Assembly: GCF_018476905.1 (NCBI RefSeq) | Contig: NZ_JAHCVK010000009.1 | Coordinates: 46,850 to 110,849 of the forward strand | Direction: 5' to 3' | DNA: 64,000 bases | DNA from: Geomobilimonas luticola | Lineage (GTDB): Bacteria > Desulfobacterota > Desulfuromonadia > Geobacterales > Geobacteraceae | Part shown: positions 42,724 to 52,204 of the stretch, one piece after another | Layout: each line of letters starts with the position of its first letter | How positions within the stretch are numbered: the stretch's first letter is position 1 | Notes under the pieces: generated by a model | Seen by the model: the letters and a program-made list of their open reading frames with translations, nothing else | The model's database searches: none | What the model was told of the DNA's origin: nothing | Translations under genes and position numbers: made by a program

Positions 42724-43869
42724 GTGCTCCGTTCCCTGCTCCCCTTTCTCGTCATCCTCCCCCCCCTGGCCTATGCCTTCATCGCCCTCTGGTGCGGTCG
42801 GGCGTACTTCGGCCGGCGCCGGCAGGCTGCCGACCATGCGCCGCCGGTCACCATCCTGAAGCCGGTGAAGGGGATGGACGCCGACAGCCTGGAGAATTTC
42901 GCCTCCTTCTGCCGCCAGGATTACACCTGCTACCAGATCGTCTTCGCCTGTGCCTCCGCCAGCGATCCCGCGGTCCCGGTGATCCGGGAGCTGATGGCCG
43001 CCCATCCGTCCCGTGACATAGAACTCGTTATCGATGACCGTGTGTACGGCCCCAACTACAAGGTCTGCAACCTGATGAACGCCTTCCCGAGGGCGAAGCA
43101 CGACATCATCATCGTCTGCGACAGCGACATCCGGGTGGGGGAGCGCTACCTGCGGGAGGTCTGCGCCCCCTTTGCCGACCCCGCCGTCGGCCTCGTCACC
43201 TCCCTCTACCGCACCTCCCGCTTCGAGGGAGTGGCCTGCGCCATCGAGGCGCTGGGATTCACCGCCGAGATGGTCCCGAACGTCATGGTTGCCCTCAGGC
43301 TGGAGGGGCTCTCTTTCGCCCTCGGCGCCTCCATGGCGGTGCGCCGGGAGGCGCTGGAGGCAATCGGCGGGTTCGGGGCGCTGGTGGACTACCTGGCGGA
43401 CGACTACCAGCTGGGGAACAAGGTGCACCGGGCCGGGTGGCGGCTGACGCTCTCCGATTACTGCGTGGAGAGCGTCATGCGCCGGGAGAGCCTGGAGAAC
43501 ATCCTCTCCCGCCAGCTTCGCTGGGCCCGGACCATGCGGGTCTCCCGCCCCGGCGGCTACTTCGCCTCCGGCATCACCCAGCCGTTCCCGGCCGCCTGCC
43601 TCGCCCTCCTGGTTGCCGGCTTCGCCCCGGCCGGTCTTGCCGCCGCACTCCTTCTCTACCTGGTCCGTTCTGCCGTGGCGACCATCTACAGCCGCGCCTT
43701 CGTGGGGGACAACATCCTTCCCCGCTGGCTCTGGCTCCTGCCGGTCCGGGACGGGCTCGCCTTCGCCACCTGGGGGCTGGCCTTCCTGGGGAACCGGGTC
43801 CGCTGGCGCGGGCACCTCTACCGCCTTCTCCCCGGCGGCCGGATGGAAGAGCTTCCTCCGCGCACCTGA
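42724..43869 (+). CDS. hpnI: HpnI, hopanoid-associated glycosyltransferase
   Basis: 381 residues from GTG 42724. A membrane-anchored family 2 glycosyltransferase with ceramide-glucosyltransferase-like order: TM helix 1, VTILKPVKGMDADSLENF, IVCDSDIRV (D1-x-D2), LADDYQLG (D3), QLRWARTMR (Q/RxxRW), and two to three C-terminal helices. HpnI adds N-acetylglucosamine to bacteriohopanetetrol. It lies 9 kb from the main hopanoid cluster in this window, so it is likely a separate transcript. Neither HpnJ nor HpnK is visible here. Confidence 0.9.
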   Translation: MLRSLLPFLVILPPLAYAFIALWCGRAYFGRRRQAADHAPPVTILKPVKGMDADSLENFASFCRQDYTCYQIVFACASASDPAVPVIRELMAAHPSRDIELVIDDRVYGPNYKVCNLMNAFPRAKHDIIIVCDSDIRVGERYLREVCAPFADPAVGLVTSLYRTSRFEGVACAIEALGFTAEMVPNVMVALRLEGLSFALGASMAVRREALEAIGGFGALVDYLADDYQLGNKVHRAGWRLTLSDYCVESVMRRESLENILSRQLRWARTMRVSRPGGYFASGITQPFPAACLALLVAGFAPAGLAAALLLYLVRSAVATIYSRAFVGDNILPRWLWLLPVRDGLAFATWGLAFLGNRVRWRGHLYRLLPGGRMEELPPRT

Positions 43870-44010
43870 CGGCCCCTTCTCCACAATCTTTTTCCGGAGT
43901 TTCTTTTCGCGGCAGTTGTGCTATTCTCCCCGTAATACACCGGGTGTTTCGGGCATCCCCGCTTCTGCGGCGATGCTCTTTTCATCGGATTCAATGCAAA
44001 GGAGTGGATG

Positions 44011-45111
44011 ATGGGCAAAACGTATGATGTGGTCATCGTGGGAGGGGGGCCGGCCGGGATTGCTGCCGCCTATCTCTGCCACAAGAATGGCCTGAGCTAT
44101 ATGGTGCTGGAGCAGGGGAAGGGGGTCTTCCAGGGGATCGCCACCACGTACCCCGAGGGGAAGAACGTCTATGCCTCCAAGCCGAAGGAGAGTCCGGAGC
44201 CGTTCCTGGTGGAGGAGCTGCGCCCCCCCGACAAGCCGGTGACGGTGGAGAAGTATATCCAGTACGTCCAGCATTTTGTCCAGCACGAGAAGCTGAAAAT
44301 CGAGACCGAGGTGCAGTTCGAGGATATCCGTGACGAGCGGGACCACCTGGTGGTCCAGACCTCCCGCGGTGGTTTCCGGGGGCGGAAGGTGGTGCTCGCC
44401 TTCGGGAGCAGCATTCCCAAGGAGCTGTCGGTCTACGGCGACGCCAAGATGGTGGCCAAAACCCTGGAGGACCCGCGGAAATACATCGGCGCCAGGACCC
44501 TGGTCATCGGCGGCGGCAACACGGCGGCCGACGTCCTCATCTCCATCCTCAAGGCGAAGCGGGAGGCCAACGACAACCACCCGGTCTACTGGGCCCACAT
44601 CTCCGAGAAGTTCGACGTGAACAAGGAGACCGCCCAGCGGCTCGGCGAGGAGATCCTCCTCGGCGGCAACATCCGGCTCCTCCCCGGCGCAACCCCCCGC
44701 ATCGGCGAGGTGGACGAGGAGGGGGTGGACCGGCTCGTCATCCGGATCAACGAGTTCCGGCAGAACGACGGGATCGAGATCTACCACGCCATGAGTTTCC
44801 CCATGAAGAACGTCATCGCCTGCATCGGCTCCCAGGGGCCGCTCCCCATCTACGACAAGCTCGGCATCCAGACCATCGCCTGCGCCGAAGGGGTCTGCCA
44901 GGTGGCCAAGGAAGGGGACCGGCTCATCCTCCTCACCGCCGAGTACGAATCGACCCGCAAGGGGGTCTACGTCATCGGCGGCGCCATCTCCCCCTCCTTC
45001 ATGAAGATCAGCACCGGCGCCATCCAGGAGGAGAAGCACCCGAACCTCATCTACACGGCCATCAACGATGCCTATCACGTGGTGGAGTCCATCAGGAAAA
45101 AGCTGGCGTAG
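44011..45111 (+). CDS. FAD/NAD(P)-binding oxidoreductase, thioredoxin-reductase-like (no CxxC)
   Basis: 366 residues (ATG 44011; 44008 is possible). DVVIVGGGPAGIAAAYL is the FAD Rossmann motif and RTLVIGGGNTAADVLISIL the NAD(P)-binding one. C-terminal GVYVIGGAISPSFMKISTGAIQEE is the FAD-closing segment. There is no redox-active CxxC, so it is not a thioredoxin reductase. It resembles YpdA-type and NAD(P)H-ferredoxin-like enzymes. AAGGAG lies upstream. It may pass electrons to small thiols or ferredoxin; not shown. Confidence 0.8.
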   Translation: MGKTYDVVIVGGGPAGIAAAYLCHKNGLSYMVLEQGKGVFQGIATTYPEGKNVYASKPKESPEPFLVEELRPPDKPVTVEKYIQYVQHFVQHEKLKIETEVQFEDIRDERDHLVVQTSRGGFRGRKVVLAFGSSIPKELSVYGDAKMVAKTLEDPRKYIGARTLVIGGGNTAADVLISILKAKREANDNHPVYWAHISEKFDVNKETAQRLGEEILLGGNIRLLPGATPRIGEVDEEGVDRLVIRINEFRQNDGIEIYHAMSFPMKNVIACIGSQGPLPIYDKLGIQTIACAEGVCQVAKEGDRLILLTAEYESTRKGVYVIGGAISPSFMKISTGAIQEEKHPNLIYTAINDAYHVVESIRKKLA

Positions 45112-45146
45112 AATAACGGGGGCGTGAAGCGAAACGGAGGTGGAAC

Positions 45147-45755
45147 ATGCGTCGGTTCAAATGGCAGGCAGCTTTTCCCGTCGTCGCCCTGGCGCTTTTC
45201 CTGGCGGCGGCCGCCCAGGCGAAGCAGGAGAGAGCGACCTTTGCCGGCGGCTGTTTCTGGTGCATGGAGGCGCCCTTCGACACGCTCCCCGGCGTGCTCT
45301 CGGTCACCTCGGGCTATACCGGGGGCCAGAAGAAGAATCCCACCTACCAGGAGGTCTCCGCCGGCGGGACCGGCCACGCCGAATCGGTGCAGGTGGTGTA
45401 CGACCCGGCCCGGATCGGCTATGAAAAGCTCCTGGACGTGTTCTGGCACAATATCGACCCGACCGTCAGGGACCGCCAGTTCTGCGATGTGGGGAACCAG
45501 TACCGGAGCGCCATCTTCTACCACACCGAGGAGCAGCGGCGTCTGGCGGTGACGTCGAAGGAGGCGCTGGCGAAGAACAAGCCCTTCAAGGGGGCGATCG
45601 TCACGGAGATTACCGCCGCCGGCACCTTCTATCCCGCTGAGGAGTACCACCAGCACTACTACAGGAAGAACCCGCTCCGCTACAAGTACTACCGTTCGGG
45701 ATGCGGCCGGGATCGGCGGCTGAAGGAGTTGTGGGGAAGCGCCGCGGGACATTGA
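45147..45755 (+). CDS. msrA: Peptide methionine-S-sulfoxide reductase MsrA, exported
   Basis: 202 residues. A signal peptide (FPVVALALFLAAAAQA) precedes the active site GGCFWCME (Cys36), and SGYTGG, GHAESVQV and YHQHYY (the C-terminal methionine-pocket region) agree with MsrA. A further Cys occurs at DRQFCDVGNQYR. The export signal makes it a periplasmic or outer-membrane repair enzyme. RBS GGAGG. It follows the flavoprotein gene by 35 nt. Confidence 0.93.
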   Translation: MRRFKWQAAFPVVALALFLAAAAQAKQERATFAGGCFWCMEAPFDTLPGVLSVTSGYTGGQKKNPTYQEVSAGGTGHAESVQVVYDPARIGYEKLLDVFWHNIDPTVRDRQFCDVGNQYRSAIFYHTEEQRRLAVTSKEALAKNKPFKGAIVTEITAAGTFYPAEEYHQHYYRKNPLRYKYYRSGCGRDRRLKELWGSAAGH

Positions 45756-46058
45756 GTTTCGTGGGGAGATCGATAAAAAAGGGGGGAGGCGGTTTGTCAC
45801 CGTCTCCTCCCTTTTTACGTGATAATGAATTCGCCGGTGCTGGACATCCGTCGCGGTCTCGTCCGTTGCGGTCGGCCTTTCGCTGCGGACCCGGACCGGT
45901 TATGGCCGGAAGGACATGCAGTGGTGAATCCGGCATGGCTTGAAATGGAAGATTTCGGCGGGTGTCCGCTTGCCGCTCGGGCTTTCCCTTCACTTCCGAG
46001 ACCACGACGGATGTCCGGAAAAGTGTGAATGGCTATTTGCCGGAACCAGCGCGGCCTT
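45756..46058. other. Intergenic, 303 bp
   Basis: A bidirectional terminator (45781-45811) lies between the convergent msrA and DUF1499 genes. The remaining part has open frames on both strands but with neither RBS nor recognisable protein, and no other feature is seen. Confidence 0.6.
45781..45816. terminator. Terminator between msrA and DUF1499 gene
   Basis: GGGGGGAGGCGG (45781-45792) pairs imperfectly with CCGTCTCCTCCC (45800-45811), T run after, A run before. Confidence 0.75.
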
Positions 46059-46829
46059 TCAGCCACTTCCCTCCAGCTTCTTCAGGAAGCTCCGGATGCG
46101 CCGGGCATTGGTCCCCACGTCGCTGACGCCGACCCGGGAGACGGAGCGGACGTCCACCAGGGAGCGGTCGCCGGCGGGGGTGATGCGGACCACGATGTCG
46201 TCGGTGAAGCCGAACCAGAAGGTGGTGTCCGTAGCCTCGATCCTCCCTTCGGCGGGAAGGGCGGCGACGATCCGCCACCCCATCCTGCGCGCCGCATCGA
46301 GAGCCAGGGCGAAGGCCTGATCGCTTGCCACACCGAGGACGACGGTCTTCACGTCGGGATAGGCTTCCCGCTGCTTGGCGGCAATCTCGGGGCCGCTGTA
46401 TTCGGCCGGATTGGAAGCCTTTGCACGGAGGGGGAGGATGGCGACGAACCGGGGAGGATTGACGATGTCCGTGGTGATGTCGTGGATGCGTGGCAGCTTC
46501 CGGGCGGTGGATTGCCAGGAGAGGGGGAGGGCCACGACGGTTATCCCCAGAGCCAGGGCGACGAGGGAGAGGACGAAGCCGGGAAGGTATTTCCCCCTGA
46601 ACGCGACAATGGCTGCCGTAAGGGCCAGCGCGGCGGCGAGCAGACCACCGTAGGCGCTGTATTTCAGGATGGCGAAGCCGGTACGGAAGTGCCAGAGGTC
46701 GAGGCGGGTGCCGAGACCGGCCGCCGCCAGGCTGATGGTGGCAATCAGTGCCACCCCCAGCGCGGTGACGGGGAGAACCCGGCCGAAGTGTCGTGTCGTC
46801 GGCACGTTCCCATGTTTGTCGGTTTCCAT
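46059..46829 (-). CDS. DUF1499 membrane protein
   Basis: 256 residues with RBS AGGAGG. Three predicted helices (about 17-40, 55-75, 82-105) precede a soluble C-terminal domain with RMGWRIVAALPAEGRIEATD and VRITPAGDRSLVDVRSVSRVG, the DUF1499 pattern. Function unknown. It is divergent from nothing nearby; the MutY-like gene upstream runs the same way. Confidence 0.85.
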   Translation of the reverse strand: METDKHGNVPTTRHFGRVLPVTALGVALIATISLAAAGLGTRLDLWHFRTGFAILKYSAYGGLLAAALALTAAIVAFRGKYLPGFVLSLVALALGITVVALPLSWQSTARKLPRIHDITTDIVNPPRFVAILPLRAKASNPAEYSGPEIAAKQREAYPDVKTVVLGVASDQAFALALDAARRMGWRIVAALPAEGRIEATDTTFWFGFTDDIVVRITPAGDRSLVDVRSVSRVGVSDVGTNARRIRSFLKKLEGSG

Positions 46830-46875
46830 ATGTGTACCTCCTCGAGCAGGTTTCTGTTAGGGGCTTTTCCCCAGT

Positions 46876-47727
46876 TTACCCTATGAAATGGCATCCGTCC
46901 CGCTGGATAATGAATCCTTCCCCGGCCAGCTTCACCAGGTTCCTTTCCACTGCCGCCGGTTCCGCAGCGAGGGCAGCGGCCAGTTCGGCGGCGGTGCATG
47001 CCGGATGGGCCAGGATGTGCTTGAGGATGCGGCTTCTCAGTTCCCGGTTGGACCCCTTGAAGGGGGACTGGCGGACATGGTGGGCGCTCCGCCGCCCCGG
47101 GTTGGGATGGGCTTTTTTCAGCATGACGCCGTAATCCATGAGGGCGTAGTACCAGTCGCGGGGGTTGTCCCGGTCGAGGGTCTGCTCCACCAGGGGGAGG
47201 AGCTCCCGGTCGTGGACGCCCTGCCGGTCCTGGCAGAACTGGTGGATGAAGACGGTCCGGATGTTGGTTTCAATGAAGACCGTCGGCTGGTGGAAGGCGA
47301 AGGCGGCGATGGCCCGGGCGGTGTAGGGGCCTATCCCCGGCAGCGTTTCCAGGTCGGCAACGTCGGCGGGGAGCCGGCCGCCGTGTTCGGCAACGACCGT
47401 CTGGGCGCAGCGGTGCAGGGCGATGGCGCGCCGGTTGTAGCCGAGCCCCTGCCAGGCGGTGAGCACGGCCGGCAGGGGTGCCGCCGCCAGCGTGGCGATG
47501 TCGGGGAAGCGGTCGAGGAAGTCGGCGTATTTTCCCCTGACCCGGTCCACCTGGGTCTGCTGGAGCATGATTTCGGAGACGAGGATGGCATAGGGATCGA
47601 CGGTGTCCCGCCAGGGGAGGGGGCGGGGGTTGGCGTGGTAGTGGCCGTAGACGAGGGTGCGGAATGCCGCGACCCGGGAGGTCGTCAACGGGATGGCCGG
47701 GTGATGCCGTTTCGATTCAGAGGCCAT
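46876..47727 (-). CDS. MutY-like adenine/uracil glycosylase without Fe-S cluster
   Basis: 283 residues from ATG 47727, which overlaps the Smr gene by 11 nt. The MutY signature SEIMLQQTQVDRV has the general-acid Glu, and LPGIGPYTARAIAAFAF is the helix-hairpin-helix. The usual catalytic Asp in the following VxDGN-type segment is FIETNIRTVF, with Glu. No C-x6-C-x2-C-x5-C cluster follows: the loop is HPNPGRRSAHHVRQS. A C-terminal winged helix (about 230-283) replaces the MutT-like domain. It is a clusterless HhH-GPD protein; specificity is unproved. Confidence 0.78.
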   Translation of the reverse strand: MASESKRHHPAIPLTTSRVAAFRTLVYGHYHANPRPLPWRDTVDPYAILVSEIMLQQTQVDRVRGKYADFLDRFPDIATLAAAPLPAVLTAWQGLGYNRRAIALHRCAQTVVAEHGGRLPADVADLETLPGIGPYTARAIAAFAFHQPTVFIETNIRTVFIHQFCQDRQGVHDRELLPLVEQTLDRDNPRDWYYALMDYGVMLKKAHPNPGRRSAHHVRQSPFKGSNRELRSRILKHILAHPACTAAELAAALAAEPAAVERNLVKLAGEGFIIQRDGCHFIG

Positions 47728-48031
47728 GGGGTTCCTCGGGGTTGAGTGGCCGGAGCTCAGCCAGGGTGGCCCCCCAGCCGCCGGACTCGGAGCCGGCAAG
47801 CCGGAAGGCAACCACCTCCGGCAGTTTTTCCAGGATGGCGTGCACCGTGCGGCGCAGGTTGCCGGTCCCCTTGCCGTGGACGATGCGGACGGAGAGTATC
47901 CCCCGTCGGCGGCATTCTTCCAGGTAGGCGGGAATCAGCTCCTTCATCTCCGCCGGGCGGAAGGTGTGGAGGTCGAGCACCCCGTCGATGGGGAGTTGTA
48001 CGGTGACTTCATCCGATGCGTTATCATCCAT
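47717..48031 (-). CDS. Smr-domain protein
   Basis: 104 residues. The Smr domain core is VLDLHTFRP followed by RIVHGKGTGNLRRTV, with a C-terminal VVAFRLAGSESGGWGATLAEL. Small Smr proteins nick or bind DNA or RNA, and larger relatives (MutS2) act on recombination intermediates or collided ribosomes. The stop overlaps the MutY-like ATG, so the two are translated together. Confidence 0.9.
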   Translation of the reverse strand: MDDNASDEVTVQLPIDGVLDLHTFRPAEMKELIPAYLEECRRRGILSVRIVHGKGTGNLRRTVHAILEKLPEVVAFRLAGSESGGWGATLAELRPLNPEEPHGL

Positions 48032-48200
48032 AATGCAGCCAGTCTATACCACCATGTTGCCGGCTGTCCAACTCTGGTTTCCAAATGCGCGCAGGGAAAA
48101 GGGGGCGGAGTCTCTCCCTCCTCAAGAGCCTCCGCCCCTGGAGAATGTGTAAGCTGAGGCAAATGATGCCAGGAGTCGTTGGCGACCGGGTTAACACGGC

Positions 48201-48229
48201 TTGACATCGGTCTCCCCCCTGTCTATGCT
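48201..48229 (+). promoter_or_regulatory. Promoter of the first KefB-like gene
   Basis: TTGACA (48201-48206), 17 nt, TATGCT (48224-48229), then 44 nt to the ATG at 48274. Close to consensus. Confidence 0.7.
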
Positions 48230-48273
48230 TGTCAGGCTCCGTTCTCACTCCTGTCCATTTCTGCGAGGTTTCA

Positions 48274-50238
48274 ATGAATGTATTGCTCGACCTGGTCGTC
48301 CTGTTCGGCCTGGCGATCGTTACGGTGGTCATTTTCCGCTGGTTTTCCTTTCCCTCGGTGATCGGTTTCCTGGTAACAGGCATCCTGGCCGGCCCCTCCG
48401 CCCTCGGTCTCATCCGGGACACCCACCAGGTGGAGCAGATGGCCGAGGTTGGCGTGATACTTCTTCTCTTCACCATCGGTATCGAGTTCTCGCTCAAGGA
48501 GCTTGCCCGGATCAAGCATCTGGTGATCTGGGGTGGCGGTTTGCAGGTGGGGTTAACCATCCTGGCGGTGACAGGCCTTGATGTCCTCTTCAATGTGCCG
48601 GTTCGCCAGGCACTTTTCGTCGGGTTCCTGGTTGCGCTGTCCAGCACGGCCATTCTCCTCAAGCTCTTCGTGGATGCGGGTGACATGGATACCCCCCACG
48701 GCAAGACCATTCTTGGGATACTGATATTCCAGGACCTCTGCATCGTGCCGCTCATGCTCCTGACCCCCGCCCTGGCCGGTACCGGCAGCGGCATGACGGG
48801 GGTGCTGATGGTCTGTGCCAAGGCAGTCGCGGTGGTGGTCGCCGCCCACTACGGTGCCCGTTTTCTGGTACCGTGGATATTGAAGCAGGTGGTGACGACC
48901 CGCAGCCGCGACCTGTTCATTCTGACCATCATCTTCATCGGTTTCGGCACTGCCTGGCTCACCTCCCTGGCCGGACTGTCCCTTGCCCTCGGGGCCTTCA
49001 TCGCCGGGCTGGCCATCTCGGAGTCCGAATACAGCCAGCAGGCCCTTGGCGACATCATGCCGTTCCGTGATGCCTTCATGAGCCTCTTCTTCATTTCTGT
49101 CGGCATGCTTCTTGACCCCGCAGTCCTGACAAAACAGCTGTCCCTTGTGATAGGCCTCGTGGTTGGAATAGTGCTGATCAAAGCACTTTTTGCCGGCGGC
49201 GCGGTGCTGGCAATGGGTCTTCCTCTACGGGTTGCCGTAGTGGCGGGGCTTGCCCTTGCCCAGATCGGCGAATTCTCCTTTCTCCTTGCCCAAAGCGGGA
49301 TGCAGCATGGCATCCTTTCCGGAACTACCTATCAGCTTTTCCTGGCGGCATCCGTGGCAACCATGGCGCTGACACCCCTCTGCATCAAGATTTCCGGACC
49401 GATGGCGGACAGGCTCGATAAAATCCTTCCCCCCCGCTGGACCCGGGGAGTGGGGAGGCTGGCGGGGAGTGACCGGCCGCTCTCCCTGTCCGATCACGTG
49501 ATCATTGTCGGTTACGGTATGAACGGGCGTAACCTGTCCCGTGTTTTGCGCAACCTGAAGATCCGGCATGCGGTGATCGATACGAACCCGTTTACGGTGA
49601 GCAGTGAGCGCCGCAAGGGGACGAAGATCGTTTTCGGCGATGCAACCCGGCAGGAAGTGCTGGAGCATACCCGCGTGGAGCAGTCCCGGATCCTGGTGAT
49701 CGCCATCTCCGATGCCGCCGCCAGTCGACGGGTGGCGGCCCTGGCCCGGCAGCTCAACCCGGCCATCCATATTATCGTCCGGACCAGGTATCTTGCCGAG
49801 ATGGAACCGCTCTACAAGCTGGGCGCCAGCGAGGTCATCCCGGAGGAGTTCGAAACTTCCATTGAGATACTTACCCGCGTGCTGCGCCGCTTCATGATAC
49901 CCCACGACGAGATCGAAGGGTATGTGGCCGAGGTACGGAAGGATTCCTACGACATGTTCCGTTCCCTGAGTCGGCGGCACAGCCATGCCGTCGGCATTGC
50001 CGGCTTCCTGGCCGGAGCCGAGATCGGCACCTTCCGGCTGAAGGCCGGGTCGAAACTGGACGGGACAACCCTCAGGGACGGTGTGTTGCGGGCACAGTCG
50101 GGGGCTTCCATCCTCATGATAAAACGGGGAGAGGAGATCGTGCCGAATCCCGACCCTGTATGGCAACTCCGGGAGGGAGATATCGTTCTTCTCCTGGGAA
50201 CTCCCGACCAGTTGGCTGCTGCCTCCAAGCTGCTCTGA
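48274..50238 (+). CDS. KefB/YbaL-type cation:proton antiporter with RCK domains
   Basis: 654 residues from ATG 48274 (GAGGTT upstream); an upstream frame is open without RBS. Twelve to thirteen helices of the CPA2 family (GVILLLFTIGIEFSLKEL, GLALGAFIAGLAIS-like LALGAFIAGLAIS, AQIGEFSFLLA). A TrkA-N NAD-binding domain begins near residue 408 (VIIVGYGMNGRNLSRVL), and a TrkA-C domain ends the protein (near 555-650). Such proteins exchange K+ or Na+ for H+ and are gated by nucleotides. A related gene follows 100 nt later. Confidence 0.92.
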   Translation: MNVLLDLVVLFGLAIVTVVIFRWFSFPSVIGFLVTGILAGPSALGLIRDTHQVEQMAEVGVILLLFTIGIEFSLKELARIKHLVIWGGGLQVGLTILAVTGLDVLFNVPVRQALFVGFLVALSSTAILLKLFVDAGDMDTPHGKTILGILIFQDLCIVPLMLLTPALAGTGSGMTGVLMVCAKAVAVVVAAHYGARFLVPWILKQVVTTRSRDLFILTIIFIGFGTAWLTSLAGLSLALGAFIAGLAISESEYSQQALGDIMPFRDAFMSLFFISVGMLLDPAVLTKQLSLVIGLVVGIVLIKALFAGGAVLAMGLPLRVAVVAGLALAQIGEFSFLLAQSGMQHGILSGTTYQLFLAASVATMALTPLCIKISGPMADRLDKILPPRWTRGVGRLAGSDRPLSLSDHVIIVGYGMNGRNLSRVLRNLKIRHAVIDTNPFTVSSERRKGTKIVFGDATRQEVLEHTRVEQSRILVIAISDAAASRRVAALARQLNPAIHIIVRTRYLAEMEPLYKLGASEVIPEEFETSIEILTRVLRRFMIPHDEIEGYVAEVRKDSYDMFRSLSRRHSHAVGIAGFLAGAEIGTFRLKAGSKLDGTTLRDGVLRAQSGASILMIKRGEEIVPNPDPVWQLREGDIVLLLGTPDQLAAASKLL

Positions 50239-50341
50239 CCCGGGGTAATGGGTAGCCAGTATCCATTTCTTCCATTTTGCCACGAAACACAAACCTCCTC
50301 TGCTATACTTAAGCACCAGTTCTGATTCCTGGAAGGGCGTT

Positions 50342-52153
50342 ATGCACGAACTCGAACTGATCTTTACCATAACGGGCGGATTTACCGCAGCGTTGCTCTT
50401 CGGGTATGCTACCCAGCGACTGGGGCTGTCCCCGATTGTCGGCTATCTCCTGGCCGGAATCGCCGTCGGGCCGCATACACCGGGATTTATTGCCGACCAG
50501 AAGACGGCGGAGCAGTTCGCCGAGATCGGCGTTATCCTCCTGATGTTCGGAGTGGGACTCCAGTTCCATTTCAAGGAACTGCTGGATGTCCGGCGTGTTG
50601 CCATACCAGGGGCCGTGTGCCAAAGCATCGTGGCGACCATCCTGGGGTGCCTGGTTGCCAGGTGGTTCGGCTGGAGCTGGTCGGCGGGACTCGTCTTCGG
50701 TCTTGCCATCTCGGTCGCGAGCACGGTCGTCCTCCTCCGCGTGCTGGTGGACAACAACGAACTGCATACCCCGACCGGCCATATTGCCGTCGGCTGGCTC
50801 GTGGTCGAAGACATCTTTACTATCCTCCTGCTGGTGGTCCTCCCGCTCTTCTTCGGGGAAGGAGCGTCCGCAGCGGAAGGGCTCCCCGTAGTCATCGGTC
50901 TTTCCCTGGTAAAGATAGGTTTTCTCGTCGTGCTCATTTTTCTTGCCGGTGGGCGTATCATTCCCTGGTTTCTCGATCAGGTAGCCGCCACGCGTTCACG
51001 GGAACTTTTCACGCTGACGGTCCTCGTCATCGCGTTGGGAATAGCCGTCGGATCTGCCAAGCTGTTCGGCGTCTCCATGGCACTGGGGGCGTTCCTCGCC
51101 GGCATGGTGGTGAGGCAGTCGGAGTTCAGTTTTCGTGCCGCATCGGAAGCGCTGCCGATGCGGGATGCGTTTGCCGTCCTCTTTTTCGTTTCCGTGGGGA
51201 TGCTCTTTCATCCTGCCCAGCTTGTGGAAGAGCCGGTGCTTGTGACTGCGACCCTTGCCATAATCCTGCTGGGAAAACCGTTGGCGGCCATCGGGATTGT
51301 CCTTGCCCTCGGCTATGCCCCGCGTGTCGCCCTGTCCATTGCTGTTGCCCTCGCGCAGATCGGCGAATTTTCGTTCATTCTTGCCACCGTCAGCCGGGAT
51401 ATGGGGATTCTTGGGCAGAGTGGATTCAATACGCTTGTCGCTGCGGCAATGGTTTCCATCGGCCTGAATCCGCTCCTCTACCGATTGATCCAGCCTGTGG
51501 AAACGCGGATGAAACAGGGTCGCATGTGGCAGTTTCTCGAAGCAAGGGCGAGGCTCTCCACCCATGAACGCTCCGGCGAGATACTTCACGTTCCCGTGTC
51601 CCGCGATCGGGCCGTAGTCGTTGGGTATGGGCCGACCGGGAAAACGGTCGCGCGTCTGCTCGCCGCAAATGGCATCGAACCTGTCATTGTCGAACAGAAT
51701 CTGGACACCGTTCGTGAGCTCAAGTCAGAAGGTATTTCGTCAGTCTATGGCGATGCTACGCAGCGGGAAACATTGCAGGGAGCAGGTGCGGAGGGGGCAG
51801 TCGCTCTCATCCTCAGTTCTGCGGGGATGCATGGCAGTGAAGAGGTGATCCGGCTGGCGCGTGAAATTAGTCCCGGCATTCGCATTATCGCTCGTGCGAC
51901 CTACCTTCGTGATATCTCGGCACTGCGCCGGGCCGGTGCCGATGCCGTTTTCACCGGAGAAGGGGAGGTGGCACTCAGCATGACGGAACTCATCCTTCTC
52001 CAGCTTGGCGCCACTCCTGAACAGGCCGACCGGGAGCGGGAGCGAATCCGGTCCGAACTGTTCGCGGACTCCGTAAACATGGAGCCTTTTGCCTTGGCGA
52101 CGAAGGGGCCTGGTTCAGATGCTTCGGACCGTATACACGACGGCAATGATTAG
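50342..52153 (+). CDS. KefB/KefC-type cation:proton antiporter with TrkA-N domain
   Basis: 603 residues; RBS GGAAGG. CPA2 transport part in the first 390 residues (EIGVILLMFGVGLQFHFKEL, ALGAFLAGMVVRQS, ALAQIGEFSFILA). A TrkA-N domain begins near residue 423 (AVVVGYGPTGKTVARLL). Unlike its neighbour it has no TrkA-C domain. The two genes are the same strand, 103 nt apart, and only moderately alike, so this is not a recent duplication. Confidence 0.92.
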   Translation: MHELELIFTITGGFTAALLFGYATQRLGLSPIVGYLLAGIAVGPHTPGFIADQKTAEQFAEIGVILLMFGVGLQFHFKELLDVRRVAIPGAVCQSIVATILGCLVARWFGWSWSAGLVFGLAISVASTVVLLRVLVDNNELHTPTGHIAVGWLVVEDIFTILLLVVLPLFFGEGASAAEGLPVVIGLSLVKIGFLVVLIFLAGGRIIPWFLDQVAATRSRELFTLTVLVIALGIAVGSAKLFGVSMALGAFLAGMVVRQSEFSFRAASEALPMRDAFAVLFFVSVGMLFHPAQLVEEPVLVTATLAIILLGKPLAAIGIVLALGYAPRVALSIAVALAQIGEFSFILATVSRDMGILGQSGFNTLVAAAMVSIGLNPLLYRLIQPVETRMKQGRMWQFLEARARLSTHERSGEILHVPVSRDRAVVVGYGPTGKTVARLLAANGIEPVIVEQNLDTVRELKSEGISSVYGDATQRETLQGAGAEGAVALILSSAGMHGSEEVIRLAREISPGIRIIARATYLRDISALRRAGADAVFTGEGEVALSMTELILLQLGATPEQADRERERIRSELFADSVNMEPFALATKGPGSDASDRIHDGND

Positions 52154-52204
52154 ATGCTTAAGCGCGATGACTCGGGAGAGTGGCGAGATGGGACAGGACG
52201 GTTT

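Noticed and set aside
45819..46028. Small plus-strand frame (69 codons) after msrA
   Set aside because: No RBS, no known family, and it partly overlaps the DUF1499 gene's end region antisense.
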